Shown piece after piece: positions 19,192-29,407 of a stretch of 64,000 bases of DNA. The position numbers and the translations under genes are program-made. The DNA is taken from assembly GCF_022096995.1 (NCBI RefSeq), contig NZ_JACXGQ010000001.1, positions 124,001 to 188,000 on the forward strand. Reading direction: 5' to 3'. A model generated the notes under the pieces. It had not been told where the DNA came from. It saw nothing but the letters and a program-made list of their open reading frames with translations, and did no database searches. This DNA is from Yoonia sp. I 8.24. Lineage in GTDB: Bacteria > Pseudomonadota > Alphaproteobacteria > Rhodobacterales > Rhodobacteraceae. Position 1 is the first letter of the stretch. Every line of letters starts with the position of its first letter.

Positions 19192-19970
19192 GAGGCTCCT
19201 CCTACGGCATAGCTCACAAATGTAAAGAGCAGCAAAAACAGCGTCGCCCCCAGCACCGCGTCAAAACGGTCAAACAAACCGCCGTGGCCTGGGATCAGGT
19301 CTGAACTGTCTTTCACGCCCATGCGCCGTTTCACAGCACTTTGCGCGATATCGCCCATCTGTCCGGCAAAGCTGACCGCCACAGAGATTGCAATAATCGA
19401 CAGCCCTGCATCGGTGAACATGCTAAATACAAAACCGACAAACCCTGCGCCGACCCATCCCGCGATTGTCCCGCTCCAAGTCTTTTTGGGACTGATTTTT
19501 GGCCAAAACTTGGGGCCGCCCAGCATACGCCCAGCGAAGTAGCCACTGATATCAGTCACAACGACGACCAATAGCATCCACACAACCCACGACACCCCGT
19601 TGCCCATACGGAATTGCACAAGCCCCCAGCCCGCGCCAAGAATCGCATACGCATAGATAAAGAATGTCCCGCGCTCTTTGGGTAGCTGGGTTGCGCCAAT
19701 CAACGGCACGACGGCCAACAGCAACAACCCAATCATGGAGTTATCCGTGACTGCCCCTGACAGCACGGCGGCGCTCAGCGCGGCAAGCAACATGCCTTTG
19801 GTCGGTTCATCATGGATCATCGTCCAGAGTTCCCAAACCATCACTGCGGTGACAAATATGACCAACATCTGAAACCAGATGCCGCCCATGACCACGCTCG
19901 CAGCGCCGACAATCGTCATAGCAATGGCCGACAGCACACGCGGTTTCAGGTCATCCCAATTGCTTGCCAT
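19188..19970 (-). CDS. cdsA: phosphatidate cytidylyltransferase
   Basis: CdsA makes CDP-diacylglycerol, the precursor of all phospholipids, in the inner membrane. Multiple hydrophobic helices are visible, and the family signature region occurs as KKTWSGTIAGWVGAGF followed by GQMGDIAQSAVKRRMGVKDSSDLIPGHGGLFDRFD, seen across several short segments. The length, 260 residues, is on the short side but normal for roseobacters. Its ATG abuts the uppS stop (TAGATG). Confidence 0.95.
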   Translation of the reverse strand: MASNWDDLKPRVLSAIAMTIVGAASVVMGGIWFQMLVIFVTAVMVWELWTMIHDEPTKGMLLAALSAAVLSGAVTDNSMIGLLLLAVVPLIGATQLPKERGTFFIYAYAILGAGWGLVQFRMGNGVSWVVWMLLVVVVTDISGYFAGRMLGGPKFWPKISPKKTWSGTIAGWVGAGFVGFVFSMFTDAGLSIIAISVAVSFAGQMGDIAQSAVKRRMGVKDSSDLIPGHGGLFDRFDAVLGATLFLLLFTFVSYAVGGAS

Positions 19971-20699
19971 CTAAGCGTTTACCCCGCCAAAGCGCCGTTC
20001 GCGATTGCCATAATTGGCCAGCACATTGGCAAATTCTTTGGCCGTGAAATCGGGCCACAAAGTATCAATGAATTCATATTCCGCATAGGCCGACTGCCAG
20101 AGCAAAAAATTCGAAATCCGTGCTTCGCCGCTGGTGCGGATCACCAGATCGGGGTCGGGCAGAACGTGCGTATCCAAAAAGCCAGACAAAGTTTCAGCAT
20201 CGACGTCTTTGTACGACAGCCGTCCTTGTTCCACCTCAAGTGCCAATCGCTGCGCGGCGCGCGTAACTTCATCGCGGCCACCATAGTTAATCGCAACAGT
20301 AAGGTGGACCAAATCATTATCCGCTGTCAGCAATTCCAACTCATCCATCAGACTGACAAGTTTATCATCAAGCCTGATCCGGTCGCCGATAAACCGCACC
20401 CGTACGCCGTTTTTCAACAGCGCCTTCGCCTCGTTCTCAATATACTTGCGGAACAGGGTCATGAGGCCCGATACTTCGTTCTGGGTGCGTTTCCAATTTT
20501 CCGTAGAAAAGGCAAAGATCGTCAGATATTTCACACCCTGATCGGGGCAAGCTGCCACGATTTCACGCACACGGCGTGCACCCGCATGATGCCCAAACAA
20601 GCGCGGTCGTCCGCGCTGTTGCGCCCAACGGCCGTTGCCATCCATGATAATTGCCACATGGTCGGGCCCTGTCTTGGAGTCGTTTTGATCCTCGGGCAT
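19971..20699 (-). CDS. uppS: undecaprenyl (isoprenyl) diphosphate synthase
   Basis: UppS builds the C55 lipid carrier used for peptidoglycan and polysaccharide export. The catalytic loop IIMDGNGRWAQQRGRPRLFG and the C-terminal RTSGEARISNFLLWQ match cis-prenyltransferases exactly. I start at 20699 (MPEDQNDSKTG), giving 242 residues; 22 extra codons upstream run into the intergenic space before frr and are not conserved. It is 22 bases downstream of frr. Confidence 0.95.
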   Translation of the reverse strand: MPEDQNDSKTGPDHVAIIMDGNGRWAQQRGRPRLFGHHAGARRVREIVAACPDQGVKYLTIFAFSTENWKRTQNEVSGLMTLFRKYIENEAKALLKNGVRVRFIGDRIRLDDKLVSLMDELELLTADNDLVHLTVAINYGGRDEVTRAAQRLALEVEQGRLSYKDVDAETLSGFLDTHVLPDPDLVIRTSGEARISNFLLWQSAYAEYEFIDTLWPDFTAKEFANVLANYGNRERRFGGVNA

Positions 20700-20721
20700 C
20701 ACAGGCCTCCTGACGTGGCGA

Positions 20722-21285
20722 TTAGACCTGCATGATCTCTTCTTGCTTGCTTTCAAGCGTTTCATCGACCTTTTTGATATGCGCGTCGGTCATATCTTGA
20801 ACTTCGGCTTCCCAAAATTTCTGGTCATCCTCGGACAGCCCGTCGTTCTTGGCCTTTTTGATCTGATCCATACCATCTCGGCGCAGGTTGCGGATCGAAA
20901 CCCGCGCGTTTTCGGCGTAGCTTCCGGCAACCTTGGTCAGCTCGCGGCGGCGTTCTTCGTTCAATTCGGGGATCGGCAGCATGATGATCGTGCCGTTCAA
21001 TTGTGGGTTAATCCCAAGACCGCTTTCGCGGATCGCTTTTTCGACTTTTCCCACAAGACCCTTATCCCAAACGTTGATCGTCACCATCCGTGGTTCAGGT
21101 ACGTTCACCGTGCCCACTTGGTTGATTGGCGTCATGGACCCGTAAGCGTCAACCATCACCGGCTCTAGCATCGAACCAGAGGCACGGCCTGTGCGCAGTG
21201 ACGCAAATTCTGTGCGCAGGTTGGCAATCGCGCCATCCATACGGCGGCCCAGATCATCGGTATCAAGTTCAAAATCGTCTGACAT
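20722..21285 (-). CDS. frr: ribosome recycling factor
   Basis: RRF splits post-termination ribosomes together with EF-G. The 187 residues start [20 protein letters not shown] and include the conserved [24 protein letters not shown] and the C-terminal helical ending in [19 protein letters not shown] ribosome site sits before ATG 21285; the open frame continues 54 codons upstream over the end of the neighbouring gene but has no homology. The gene belongs to the pyrH-frr-uppS order common to bacteria. Confidence 0.97.
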   Translation of the reverse strand: MSDDFELDTDDLGRRMDGAIANLRTEFASLRTGRASGSMLEPVMVDAYGSMTPINQVGTVNVPEPRMVTINVWDKGLVGKVEKAIRESGLGINPQLNGTIIMLPIPELNEERRRELTKVAGSYAENARVSIRNLRRDGMDQIKKAKNDGLSEDDQKFWEAEVQDMTDAHIKKVDETLESKQEEIMQV

Positions 21286-21397
21286 TTTTTGCTGCTCTTC
21301 CTTGGCGGGCATCGCCCGGCTTTTGATTGTTTTAAGTGAAACGCCCGAGATTGTATAGCTCGGCATATGCGCACGGCTTATGCATTTTTTGCACAGC

Positions 21398-22039
21398 TCA
21401 CCCCGTTGCACGTCTGGCCCGGCGCTTACGGCGCGCCCGTAGCGCAATCATTCCTGGCGCAAAGGCGAGCCCCAATAGTAGCACAGTCGCAGGAACGGTA
21501 TAGATGAGCGCCTTCAAATAGACCCATAAAGGGCCCGCACTGCATCCCGGCTTAAACGGGCCGCATGGGCGCACCGCCCACCAAAGCGGACCAATAATCA
21601 ACAAAACCACCACAATCCCCAGCGTCCAAGATATGACATATCTCTTGCTCCGCGCAGGGAAAATGGGATCAAAGTACAGCCCCGACGCGACATATTCACC
21701 CCGCGCAAAGCTATCTGCAATGCTACCCAATGTCTCTTTGTCTGTGCGCACATCGCAGCTTTCAAGGTACTGCTTAGCATCGGAGTTAAACGGTGCAAGG
21801 TTGCGCAAGCTTCCCATAACCGTTTCACTTTCGTCGATCGAATAAAGCGGCATCGAATGCACAACGGCATTGAGATCCACTCCGGTGGCCTCGGCCATCT
21901 GCTCATAAAGACGGTGATATTCTTCCTGATCAAGCTGGAGCGAAATCAGCTCTGTCTTCGGCGTAAGCCGTGAGGAATCCGCGCCAAATTCATCAGCGAG
22001 GATTTTGCAGAGGAGATCGAATACATCCGGATCATCCAT
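21398..22039 (-). CDS. ACP-like domain protein with two membrane helices, unknown function
   Basis: This 213-residue protein is inserted between pyrH and frr. Residues 1-60 ([26 protein letters not shown]) resemble the helix pattern of acyl-carrier-protein-like DUF1493 proteins, but I see no DSL-type phosphopantetheine serine. Two strong membrane helices follow ([21 protein letters not shown] and [20 protein letters not shown]), with a polyarginine tail. It starts 9 bases after pyrH, so it is surely cotranscribed. No function can be assigned; a role in envelope lipid handling is only suggested by context. Confidence 0.65.
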   Translation of the reverse strand: MDDPDVFDLLCKILADEFGADSSRLTPKTELISLQLDQEEYHRLYEQMAEATGVDLNAVVHSMPLYSIDESETVMGSLRNLAPFNSDAKQYLESCDVRTDKETLGSIADSFARGEYVASGLYFDPIFPARSKRYVISWTLGIVVVLLIIGPLWWAVRPCGPFKPGCSAGPLWVYLKALIYTVPATVLLLGLAFAPGMIALRARRKRRARRATG

Positions 22040-22048
22040 CGGCTTTAC

Positions 22049-22774
22049 CTATTCATGCACAATTGTATGGGTGCCTTCGCCAGCCAAAATACCCTGGAAA
22101 CCGCCTGGTTCATCAAGTGAAAACACGATGATCGGCAGGTTATTGTCGCGCGCGAGCGCGATGGCGCTGGCGTCCATCACCCCGAGATGCTTTTGCAGCA
22201 CTTCGTCGTAGGTCACTTCTGAATAGCGCACTGCATCTGCATGTTTTGCCGGATCTTTATCGTAGACACCGTCGACCTTGGTGCCTTTAAAGATCGCCTC
22301 ACAATTCATCTCATTTGCGCGCAGGGTCGCGGCGGTATCGGTTGTAAAATATGGGTTTCCGGTGCCCGCAGCAAAGATGCAAACCCGTTTCTTTTCAAGG
22401 TGTCGTACGGCGCGGCGGCGGATGTAAGGTTCTGCGACTTCATTCATGGTGATGGCGGAAATGACACGGGTATGGATGCCTAATTCTTCAAGCGCAGACT
22501 GCATCGCCAGCGCGTTCATCACGGTCGCAAGCATCCCCATATAGTCAGCCGTTGTGCGCTCCATCCCTTGGGCAGAGCCTTGCAACCCACGAAAAATATT
22601 GCCGCCCCCGATGACCATGCAAATTTCGACACCCATGTCGTGCACAGATTTCACTTCTTTTGCGACCCGCTGCACCGTCGGCGGGTGCAGGCCAAAGGTC
22701 GTATCGCCCATCAGCGCCTCTCCCGAGATCTTTAACATGACCCGCTTATAAGTCGTGTTCTCAGTGTTGCCCAT
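22049..22774 (-). CDS. pyrH: UMP kinase
   Basis: PyrH phosphorylates UMP to UDP and is the first gene of the minus-strand cluster. The amino-acid-kinase fold begins [20 protein letters not shown] and shows GGGNIFRGL and the uridine-binding [13 protein letters not shown] use ATG 22774 ([12 protein letters not shown]), 241 residues; the frame is open to 22972 across the divergent miaA start but that part is not protein-like. The 105-bp gap to miaA should carry promoters for both genes. Confidence 0.96.
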   Translation of the reverse strand: MGNTENTTYKRVMLKISGEALMGDTTFGLHPPTVQRVAKEVKSVHDMGVEICMVIGGGNIFRGLQGSAQGMERTTADYMGMLATVMNALAMQSALEELGIHTRVISAITMNEVAEPYIRRRAVRHLEKKRVCIFAAGTGNPYFTTDTAATLRANEMNCEAIFKGTKVDGVYDKDPAKHADAVRYSEVTYDEVLQKHLGVMDASAIALARDNNLPIIVFSLDEPGGFQGILAGEGTHTIVHE

Positions 22775-22879
22775 GATAGCCCCCAAGCTGTCTATTGTTG
22801 TGAGGCGCAAAATGTCGCAAAACGGCGCTGAATTCAATGGCACCTTGCCGACAAAACGCAAAGCTGCGCAAATAGAGCG

Positions 22880-23770
22880 ATGATCACGATCTCCCCTCAT
22901 AAACCTGTGTTGATCGCGGGGCCGACGGCGTCCGGAAAATCCGCGCTCGCGCTGCATATCGCGCGCACCCAAGGTGGCGTGATCGTGAATGCAGACGCGC
23001 TACAAGTCTTTGACGGCTGGCGCATTATTACTGCGCGCCCTGATGATGCTGATCTGGGGCTGGCGGATCACGTGCTTTATGGGCACGTCCCCTATGACGC
23101 CGACTATTCAGTTGGACACTGGCTGCGGGATGTGGCCCCATATCTACAAGGCGATGCGCGGCCAATCATCATCGGCGGCACCGGCTTGAATTTCGCGGCA
23201 CTTACGCAGGGATTGGCAGAAATCCCCGCCACACCAGATTCATTAAGAAGGCAGGGCAATGCCTTATCAATAAATGATTTATTACTTGAACTTGATCCAA
23301 GAACATCGGCCCGCATTGATATACAAAACCGGATGCGAGTGCAGCGTGCTTGGGAGGTCCTTAAAGCTACGGGGCGTCCTCTGGCAGATTGGCAAGACGA
23401 AACGCCGCCGCCGTTATTACCTGAAAATTGTGCCGTTTGCCTGAACCTGAATGCCGACCCGACCTGGCTTAATGAACGGATTACGCGCCGCTTTGACCAA
23501 ATGCTTGATCAAGGTGTGCTGGATGAGGCCCGCGCGATGCTTCCGACTTGGGACCCCACGCATGCGTCCTCAAAGGCTATCGGCGCGCCTGAATTAATTG
23601 CCCATCTAAACGGCACTTTAAACACTGAACAAACCCGCGACGCGGTGATTATTGGTTCCAGACAATACGCAAAACGCCAACGCACATGGTTTCGTTCGCG
23701 GCACAGAAACTGGCATCAACTCAAGGTTGATCAGCTCGACATATCCGCAACACTCAATCTACCAAAGTGA
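22880..23770 (+). CDS. miaA: tRNA dimethylallyltransferase
   Basis: MiaA adds a dimethylallyl group to A37 of tRNAs reading codons that start with U. The P-loop is [19 protein letters not shown], followed by the substrate segment [19 protein letters not shown] and the DMAPP/tRNA region [14 protein letters not shown]. The length, 296 residues, is normal. It is divergent from pyrH. A cluster of more AT-rich codons around 23,240-23,300 suggests some sequence drift but the frame is intact. Confidence 0.95.
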   Translation: MITISPHKPVLIAGPTASGKSALALHIARTQGGVIVNADALQVFDGWRIITARPDDADLGLADHVLYGHVPYDADYSVGHWLRDVAPYLQGDARPIIIGGTGLNFAALTQGLAEIPATPDSLRRQGNALSINDLLLELDPRTSARIDIQNRMRVQRAWEVLKATGRPLADWQDETPPPLLPENCAVCLNLNADPTWLNERITRRFDQMLDQGVLDEARAMLPTWDPTHASSKAIGAPELIAHLNGTLNTEQTRDAVIIGSRQYAKRQRTWFRSRHRNWHQLKVDQLDISATLNLPK

Positions 23771-23836
23771 CTGACACGTTGATTTGAAACACTTTTCGGT
23801 CAAACTTATAAAAACAGTCAGCATTGGGACGATGTA

Positions 23837-24649
23837 ATGACGCTCATGACCGAAATAAAAGCAGCGGTAACGCTTGCACCGATAAAACACGCCGGCCCTC
23901 AAAGCCGTTGGCGCACCGAAGCCATGCGCAGCCACGCCACACCACGCCTGATCCATATCACTAAAGGTCAAGGGCGGATCACCGTCGCGGGTCTGACAAA
24001 TGGCTATGGCCCCAATAATCTGATCTATATCCCCCCACATACAATGTATGGGATGGAGGTTGGCCCAACCGTTTTTGCACAAATCATGACCCTGCCCGAC
24101 ACCGCCGGCATGCCGACGGCGCCGTTTCACCTGCGGCTCTTGGATGTTGGCCCGCAAAAGGAACTGTTGGGGCTGTTCGAAGCCATCGAACAAGAACTGC
24201 AGCCCACGGGTGATCCACGTGCCGTGTCCTGTCATCATGTCTTGCTGACGATTTTCATTGAACGACAACTGCGCGAACGCGATGAATCCGCCATCGATCC
24301 GCGCCGCAATTCGGCTGCGGCCAAACTTGTCGCCCGTTATACCACCTTGATCGCACAAGGCTTTCAATTGGATCGGACGGTCACAGATTATGCGGATACG
24401 CTTGGTGTGACGCCAACACATTTGACACGCTGTTGTCAGCAAACCTGTAATAGGTCGGCATTGAAGCTGCTGAATGAGCGGATTCACTTTGAGGCCTGCA
24501 CGCTTTTGCGTGAAACCCGGCAATCTGTGCAGGATATCGCGCAAAACCTTGGGTTCCAATCAGCGGCCTATTTCACCCGCACCTTCAAAGACCGGACTGG
24601 CGAAACCCCAACCCATTTTCGCAATGCCGGGCTTACTGCCCTAAAATAA
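23837..24649 (+). CDS. AraC-family transcriptional regulator
   Basis: This 270-residue protein has an N-terminal cupin-like sensing half ([16 protein letters not shown], then [12 protein letters not shown]) and a C-terminal double helix-turn-helix ([21 protein letters not shown] and [33 protein letters not shown]), the AraC signature. The inducer and targets are unknown. The next divergent or downstream genes give no clue. It is convergent with the lytic transglycosylase gene, overlapping it by 17 bases, so the two probably interfere at the transcription level. Confidence 0.9.
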   Translation: MTLMTEIKAAVTLAPIKHAGPQSRWRTEAMRSHATPRLIHITKGQGRITVAGLTNGYGPNNLIYIPPHTMYGMEVGPTVFAQIMTLPDTAGMPTAPFHLRLLDVGPQKELLGLFEAIEQELQPTGDPRAVSCHHVLLTIFIERQLRERDESAIDPRRNSAAAKLVARYTTLIAQGFQLDRTVTDYADTLGVTPTHLTRCCQQTCNRSALKLLNERIHFEACTLLRETRQSVQDIAQNLGFQSAAYFTRTFKDRTGETPTHFRNAGLTALK

Positions 24650-25214
24650 CCTGCACGTAGTTTTGGGTTTCCGCATAGGGCGGAACATCGCCGTAGCGCT
24701 CGACCGCCCCCGGCCCTGCGTTATATGCTGCAAGCGCCAGCCGCCAGTTGCCGAAAGTATTGTATTGTTGGCGCAAATACCGCGCACCACCTTGCAGGTT
24801 TTGCGTTGGGTCCGTCGGGTCAACCCCCAAGACGGCCGCCGTTTGCGGCATCAGTTGTGCCAGCCCGAGCGCACCTTTGGACGATACCGCCTGCGCATTC
24901 CAGCCGCTTTCTTGCTGCACAAGCCGCAAAAACAGATCAACCGGGATGTTGTTGTTTTGGGCCGCAGCCCGCGCAATGGGCAAATAGGGGCCAGAATAGC
25001 TGCCTTGATAAGGGGAGACAAACGCCGCCAAATCCGCGCGCGGCGGCAAAAGCCGTTCAGACCCCGCATATTGCGTTGCGGCCCGGTCGTCCAAAATCGA
25101 AATCTGGTTTTGCAAAAGCTGGGTCCGCGTCCGGGTCGACACTTGTTCTTGCGCCCAAAGCGGCGCAACGCTCGCGCATAAAATCGCCCCGATCACCCCT
25201 GTTTGAAACCGCAT
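24633..25214 (-). CDS. lytic transglycosylase domain protein
   Basis: The 193-residue secreted protein has a signal peptide ([23 protein letters not shown]) and a C-terminal SLT/GEWL domain. The catalytic glutamate is in [28 protein letters not shown], with the typical [19 protein letters not shown] and [17 protein letters not shown] motifs. It cleaves peptidoglycan glycan chains in the periplasm. ATG 25214 has an AGGA ribosome site; a start five codons earlier does not. It is divergent from ssb. Confidence 0.92.
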   Translation of the reverse strand: MRFQTGVIGAILCASVAPLWAQEQVSTRTRTQLLQNQISILDDRAATQYAGSERLLPPRADLAAFVSPYQGSYSGPYLPIARAAAQNNNIPVDLFLRLVQQESGWNAQAVSSKGALGLAQLMPQTAAVLGVDPTDPTQNLQGGARYLRQQYNTFGNWRLALAAYNAGPGAVERYGDVPPYAETQNYVQVILGQ

Positions 25215-25362
25215 GAAACTATCCTGCATTCGTTGCTTAGGTGCCTATGTAGGGATTCTTGTGCATTTAGCCAAGCCATCTGGCCGCAACAATTCCTTAA
25301 CCTTGTTAGCGCATCCCCAGTCTGTCACAAAAGCGCAAATAAGAATCGTGGGAGATACTGCA

Positions 25363-25875
25363 ATGGCCGGATCAGTGAACAAAGTCATCCTTATCGGTAA
25401 TCTGGGTGCTGACCCAGAGGTCCGCAATTTTCAGAACGGCGGCAAAGTGTGCAACCTGCGCATTGCGACCTCTGACACCTGGAAAGACAAAAACACCGGC
25501 GAACGCCGTGAGCGGACAGAATGGCATTCCGTTGCGATCTTTCAAGAAGGTCTGGTGCGCATCGCAGAGCAATATCTGCGCAAAGGTTCAAAAGTTTATG
25601 TCGAAGGCAAATTGCAGACCCGCAAATGGCAGGATCAATCTGGCGCTGACCGCTATTCAACCGAAGTTGTTCTGCAAGGGTTTGACGGCACATTGACCAT
25701 GCTTGATGGGCGCGGCGAAGGCGGCGGCCAAGGTGGCGGAGGCGGCAACTATGGCGGTGGTCAATCTGGCGGCGGCTACGGTGGTGGCAGCTCTGGCGGT
25801 TACGGCGGCGGCAGTTCCGGTGGCGGTGCCCCTGCTGGCGGCGGCAGCGATATGGACGATGAAATTCCGTTCTAA
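25363..25875 (+). CDS. ssb: single-stranded DNA-binding protein
   Basis: The 170-residue protein opens with the OB fold ([21 protein letters not shown]), followed by a glycine-rich flexible tail (residues about 122-162) and the acidic tip DMDDEIPF that docks repair proteins. GGAG stands before ATG 25363; the upstream open frame to 25213 is rejected. I saw no convincing alphaproteobacterial LexA box in the 150-bp divergent spacer with the transglycosylase gene. Confidence 0.97.
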   Translation: MAGSVNKVILIGNLGADPEVRNFQNGGKVCNLRIATSDTWKDKNTGERRERTEWHSVAIFQEGLVRIAEQYLRKGSKVYVEGKLQTRKWQDQSGADRYSTEVVLQGFDGTLTMLDGRGEGGGQGGGGGNYGGGQSGGGYGGGSSGGYGGGSSGGGAPAGGGSDMDDEIPF

Positions 25876-25901
25876 AGCCTTTATTTCCACAGTTAACTGA
25901 T

Positions 25902-25932
25902 AAAAAGTCCCGATTAGCCTCGGGACTTTTTG
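25902..25932. terminator. bidirectional terminator between ssb and aroB
   Basis: Arms AAAAAGTCCCGA and TCGGGACTTTTT form a perfect 12-bp stem around TTAGCC. The A- and T-runs on the two sides let it stop both ssb (plus) and aroB (minus). The aroB stop codon lies in the loop, so the stem arm upstream of it encodes the last residues of AroB. Confidence 0.9.
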
Positions 25933-27038
25933 AGTGCTAATGCATCGTCGAGCACTGACAGCACGACATCTGACGGCACATCTGACGTCATAAACGCATC
26001 GCCAATGCCGCGCGCCAAGACAAAGCGCAGCTTGCCATCAAGCACTTTCTTGTCTTGCCCCATCAGCGCCAATAGCCCTGCGGCATCTGGCAAATCGCCT
26101 GCAATATCGGCCATATCGACCTTCATCCCCATGTCACGCAGATGCGCACGTACGCGGCTGGGGTCTTCTTGGCTGCACAGACCCAAACGCGCGGAAAGTT
26201 CAAACGCGAGTGCGCAGCCGATTGCCACGCCTTCGCCATGCAACAGACGGTCAGAATAGCCAGTCGCGGCCTCAAGCGCGTGCCCAAACGTATGCCCAAG
26301 GTTCAATAACGCACGGTCGCCATTTTCCTTTTCATCACGGCGCACGATGTCGGCCTTCATTTCACATGATCGGGTGACGGCGCGAATACGAGCGTCCATG
26401 TCACCAGCCGCAAGCGCGGGCCCTTGGGTTTCAAGCCAGTCAAAAAATGCGGCATCGCCCAGCATGCCGTATTTGACGACCTCGCCATATCCCGCGAGAA
26501 AATCGCGCGCGGTTAATGTCCCCAAAAGGGCCGTATCTGCGAGCACCAGACTTGGCTGATGAAACGCCCCAATCAGGTTTTTTCCCATGGGCGAATTAAT
26601 CCCAGTCTTGCCCCCAACGGAGCTGTCGACCTGTGCAAGCAAGGTTGTCGGAATTTGCACAAACCGCACGCCCCGGCGCATGATCGCTGCTGCAAACCCG
26701 GCCAAATCACCGATCACACCACCGCCAAATGCGATCACGACGTCGCCGCGTTCAACCTTTTGAGAAAGCAACCATTCGACGCTTTTTTCGAGTTGCGCCC
26801 AACATTTCGTGGCCTCGCCCGCAGGCAGTGCCAGCGCCTCTGACGTCAGCCCAGCGGCGGTCAGCCCCGCCTGCAACTGCGCCAAATGCAACACGGCGAC
26901 CGTTTCATCGGTGATGATACAGATATGTTTGCGCCCACCGAACGCCGCGACATAGGGCCCTGCCTGATCCAACAATCCGGGGCCGATATGTATGTCATAT
27001 TCGCGACCGGGCAGGTCAACATGCACCGTGGCAGTCAT
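25914..27038 (-). CDS. aroB: 3-dehydroquinate synthase
   Basis: AroB closes DAHP to 3-dehydroquinate, step two of the shikimate pathway, using NAD and a metal. The segments GGGVIGDLAGFAAAIMRRGV, IPTTLLAQVDSSVGGKTGIN and LNLGHTFGHALEAATGY are diagnostic; the last carries zinc-ligand histidines. The length, 374 residues, is normal. The ATG directly abuts the aroK stop (TAGATG), so the two form an operon. The last codons (KKSRG) are encoded by the terminator stem. Confidence 0.97.
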   Translation of the reverse strand: MTATVHVDLPGREYDIHIGPGLLDQAGPYVAAFGGRKHICIITDETVAVLHLAQLQAGLTAAGLTSEALALPAGEATKCWAQLEKSVEWLLSQKVERGDVVIAFGGGVIGDLAGFAAAIMRRGVRFVQIPTTLLAQVDSSVGGKTGINSPMGKNLIGAFHQPSLVLADTALLGTLTARDFLAGYGEVVKYGMLGDAAFFDWLETQGPALAAGDMDARIRAVTRSCEMKADIVRRDEKENGDRALLNLGHTFGHALEAATGYSDRLLHGEGVAIGCALAFELSARLGLCSQEDPSRVRAHLRDMGMKVDMADIAGDLPDAAGLLALMGQDKKVLDGKLRFVLARGIGDAFMTSDVPSDVVLSVLDDALALKKSRG

Positions 27039-27596
27039 CTAGTTTCTCTCCAGTATAGTTGGGTCGGCAGCAAGCGCGTCAATCGCGGCTTGCGTGGTAT
27101 CGTCGATGGTTGCATCCGCACCAATTGCAAGCTGCAAACCGGCTTGCGCATAGATGGGACGGCGCGTGTGAAAAATTTCGGTCAAGGTCGCCTTTGGATC
27201 AGCGGTGCGTAGCAAAGGACGGGTGTCTTTGAGGCGCACCCGTTCCCAAAGCGTTTCGATATCCGCATCAAGCCAAAGCGCCACGCCCATTTCGGCGATT
27301 GATACGCGATTGCGCGCGGCCATAAACGCCCCGCCGCCCGTAGATACGATCCCCGGAGGGCCAGATAGGATACGTCGCAGCACTTCGGCTTCGCGTTCAC
27401 GAAAAAAGGCCTCGCCATCGCGGGCAAAAATCTCTGCGATTGAAAGGGCAGCGGCCGCTTCAATTGCGGCGTCACTATCGACAAAGGGCACGTCCAATTG
27501 CTCTGCCAGATTGCGCCCAATCGCAGACTTCCCACAGCCCATCATCCCCACCAACACAACGGTGCGGTGCAAGTGAAACCCCTGCCCCTGCGTCAT
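27039..27596 (-). CDS. aroK: shikimate kinase
   Basis: AroK phosphorylates shikimate. The P-loop LVGMMGCGKSAIGRNLAEQL, the substrate aspartates in FVDSDAAIE, and the STGGGAF and RPLLR motifs are all in place. I start at 27596 (MTQGQGFHLHR), 185 residues; 13 additional upstream codons are open but unlike the family. It lies immediately upstream of aroB, the standard pair. Confidence 0.95.
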   Translation of the reverse strand: MTQGQGFHLHRTVVLVGMMGCGKSAIGRNLAEQLDVPFVDSDAAIEAAAALSIAEIFARDGEAFFREREAEVLRRILSGPPGIVSTGGGAFMAARNRVSIAEMGVALWLDADIETLWERVRLKDTRPLLRTADPKATLTEIFHTRRPIYAQAGLQLAIGADATIDDTTQAAIDALAADPTILERN

Positions 27597-27747
27597 TACT
27601 TTTGCCCCCCGGCCTTTGGCATTTTGCCGCCTCACGTAAATTTAATGAATGAATGCCGTGATATTGCGCAAAAGGCCAGTTATAATGACTTCAAATGTTG
27701 GCATTAAGACCACATATTGAGGCAAATCAGTAGGAACGGGGCAGATA

Positions 27748-27900
27748 ATGTTGCGGCTCATCAAGGTACTTTTATTTTTGGTTGCCCTCGCGGGCATCGG
27801 TTTGGTTGCATTTGCCTACGTCGGGCCGATTTTCTTTCCGAACGATTTTGCAGCCCCGATAAGCGAGGTAACACACCCTGTTACGCTTGACACAGATTAG
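27748..27900 (+). CDS. small membrane protein (50 aa)
   Basis: An ATG at 27748 opens a 50-codon frame ending TAG at 27900: MLRLIKVLLFLVALAGIGLV continues through a single hydrophobic helix and then a short periplasmic tail. AACGGGG stands just upstream as a ribosome site. Its 3' end overlaps the TTG start of the next gene by 14 bases, the main argument that both are real. No family is recognised. Confidence 0.6.
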   Translation: MLRLIKVLLFLVALAGIGLVAFAYVGPIFFPNDFAAPISEVTHPVTLDTD

Positions 27901-29407
27901 CGCATTTGCGCTGGCGTGCAGTCTGTTTGCCACGCCGCTTACCGCACAACAGCAAGAACCGCTTTCTGCGATTGATTGGCTCTCGCGCAGCGTCGAACCC
28001 AATGTGCGCGTCTTTGAACCCCCTGTCAGCGATAGCGCAATCGCACCGCAAATCACAGTTACACCGCTAGACCGCCCATCAAAGGACTTGTTTGGCCTGC
28101 TCCCGCAATCGGTGACCGGCCTGCCCCGCACGCTTTGGGCAGGCAGCGATGAAGAAATGTTAGTGACGTTATTGCAGGCCGAGCGGGTCGAAACCCTGCC
28201 TGCAATCCAAGACTTTCTTAAGGTCATGATCCTTGCCGAAACCGACCCGCCACGCAACGCCAGCCCCAGCGGCACATTATTCTTGGCACGGGTTGATAAG
28301 CTTTTGGATCTTGGCGCGATTGAACCCGCACAAGCGCTGATCGAGCAAGCCGATCCCGATACCGCCGCGCTATTTCGGCGCTGGTTTGACGTCGCATTGC
28401 TGACAGGGACCGAAAACCCCGCCTGCGAAGTGATGGGGCAAAAACCATCCATTGCGCCAACCTATGCGGCGCGTATTTTCTGTCTCGCACGTAATGGCGA
28501 CTGGGCCACAGCAGCGTTGACCTTAAACACGCACCGCGTTTTGGGCGATGTGACTGAAGCAGAAGAGCTGTTGATGACCCGTTTCTTGGACCCTGAGATT
28601 TTTGAGGGCGCGCCACCGCTCGCGGCGCCTGACCGGATCAGCCCGCTAATGTTTCGGATGCATGAAGCCATTGGCGAAGGGCTGATCACCGCTAATTTGC
28701 CACTCGCTTTTTCTCACGCTGACCTGCGACCAACTGTCGGCTGGAAATCACAGCTTGAAGCGGCCGAACGGCTGGCCCGGTATGGCGCGGTGTCTGAAAA
28801 TATCTTGCAAGATTTTTATACCGCTCACACCCCCGCCGCATCGGGTGGCGTTTGGGATCGCGCGCGGGCTGTACAACGGTTTGACCAAGCGATTTCTGCA
28901 AAAGATACTGAAGCGATTGCGGCGACCCTGCCCGCAGCTTGGGACGCCATGCAACAAGCGCGCACCGAAGTGCAATTTGCAAAGCTTTACGGACCAACAC
29001 TGCTTGAAACCCCTCTGACGGGAGATGCGCAAAACCTAAAAATCACGATCGGCCTGCTCTCACCGGATTACGAAACATTTGCGCTGAACGCGCTGGACAC
29101 ACCCTATGATCCGTTTTTGATCGCGCTTGCACGCGGTCTGCCACAAGAGGTGCCCGCAACATCGCCCAAAGCATTGGCCATCCAAGCTGCGTTTAACGGC
29201 GCGCAGCCGCCAGCAGTGCTACAAGCATTGGTCCAAGACGGCAAACTGGGCGAGGCATTATTGCGTGCAACCGCCCTGTTCAACGAAGGGTTTGTTGGCG
29301 ATTACCGATTGGTCACTGATGCGCTCGCACTGATGCGCTCTGTCGGGTTAGAAGATGTATCGCGGCGCGCGGCCTTGCAACTGATGCTATTGGAACGGGC
29401 GACGTGA
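27887..29407 (+). CDS. exported protein of unknown function, alpha-helical
   Basis: This 506-residue protein starts at a TTG with a clear signal peptide (MTQISAFALACSLFATPLTAQ). The mature part is rich in alanine and leucine helices, resembling tandem helical-repeat (TPR-like) proteins, without a catalytic motif. Related proteins stand upstream of xerD in other roseobacters, but no function is known to me. The stop overlaps the GTG start of xerD by four bases, so the genes are coupled. It is probably periplasmic. Confidence 0.7.
   Translation: MTQISAFALACSLFATPLTAQQQEPLSAIDWLSRSVEPNVRVFEPPVSDSAIAPQITVTPLDRPSKDLFGLLPQSVTGLPRTLWAGSDEEMLVTLLQAERVETLPAIQDFLKVMILAETDPPRNASPSGTLFLARVDKLLDLGAIEPAQALIEQADPDTAALFRRWFDVALLTGTENPACEVMGQKPSIAPTYAARIFCLARNGDWATAALTLNTHRVLGDVTEAEELLMTRFLDPEIFEGAPPLAAPDRISPLMFRMHEAIGEGLITANLPLAFSHADLRPTVGWKSQLEAAERLARYGAVSENILQDFYTAHTPAASGGVWDRARAVQRFDQAISAKDTEAIAATLPAAWDAMQQARTEVQFAKLYGPTLLETPLTGDAQNLKITIGLLSPDYETFALNALDTPYDPFLIALARGLPQEVPATSPKALAIQAAFNGAQPPAVLQALVQDGKLGEALLRATALFNEGFVGDYRLVTDALALMRSVGLEDVSRRAALQLMLLERAT

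Noticed and set aside
25700-25840. Glycine-codon-rich repeat as a CRISPR or satellite repeat
   Set aside because: It is the low-complexity tail of SSB; unit length and spacing are irregular.
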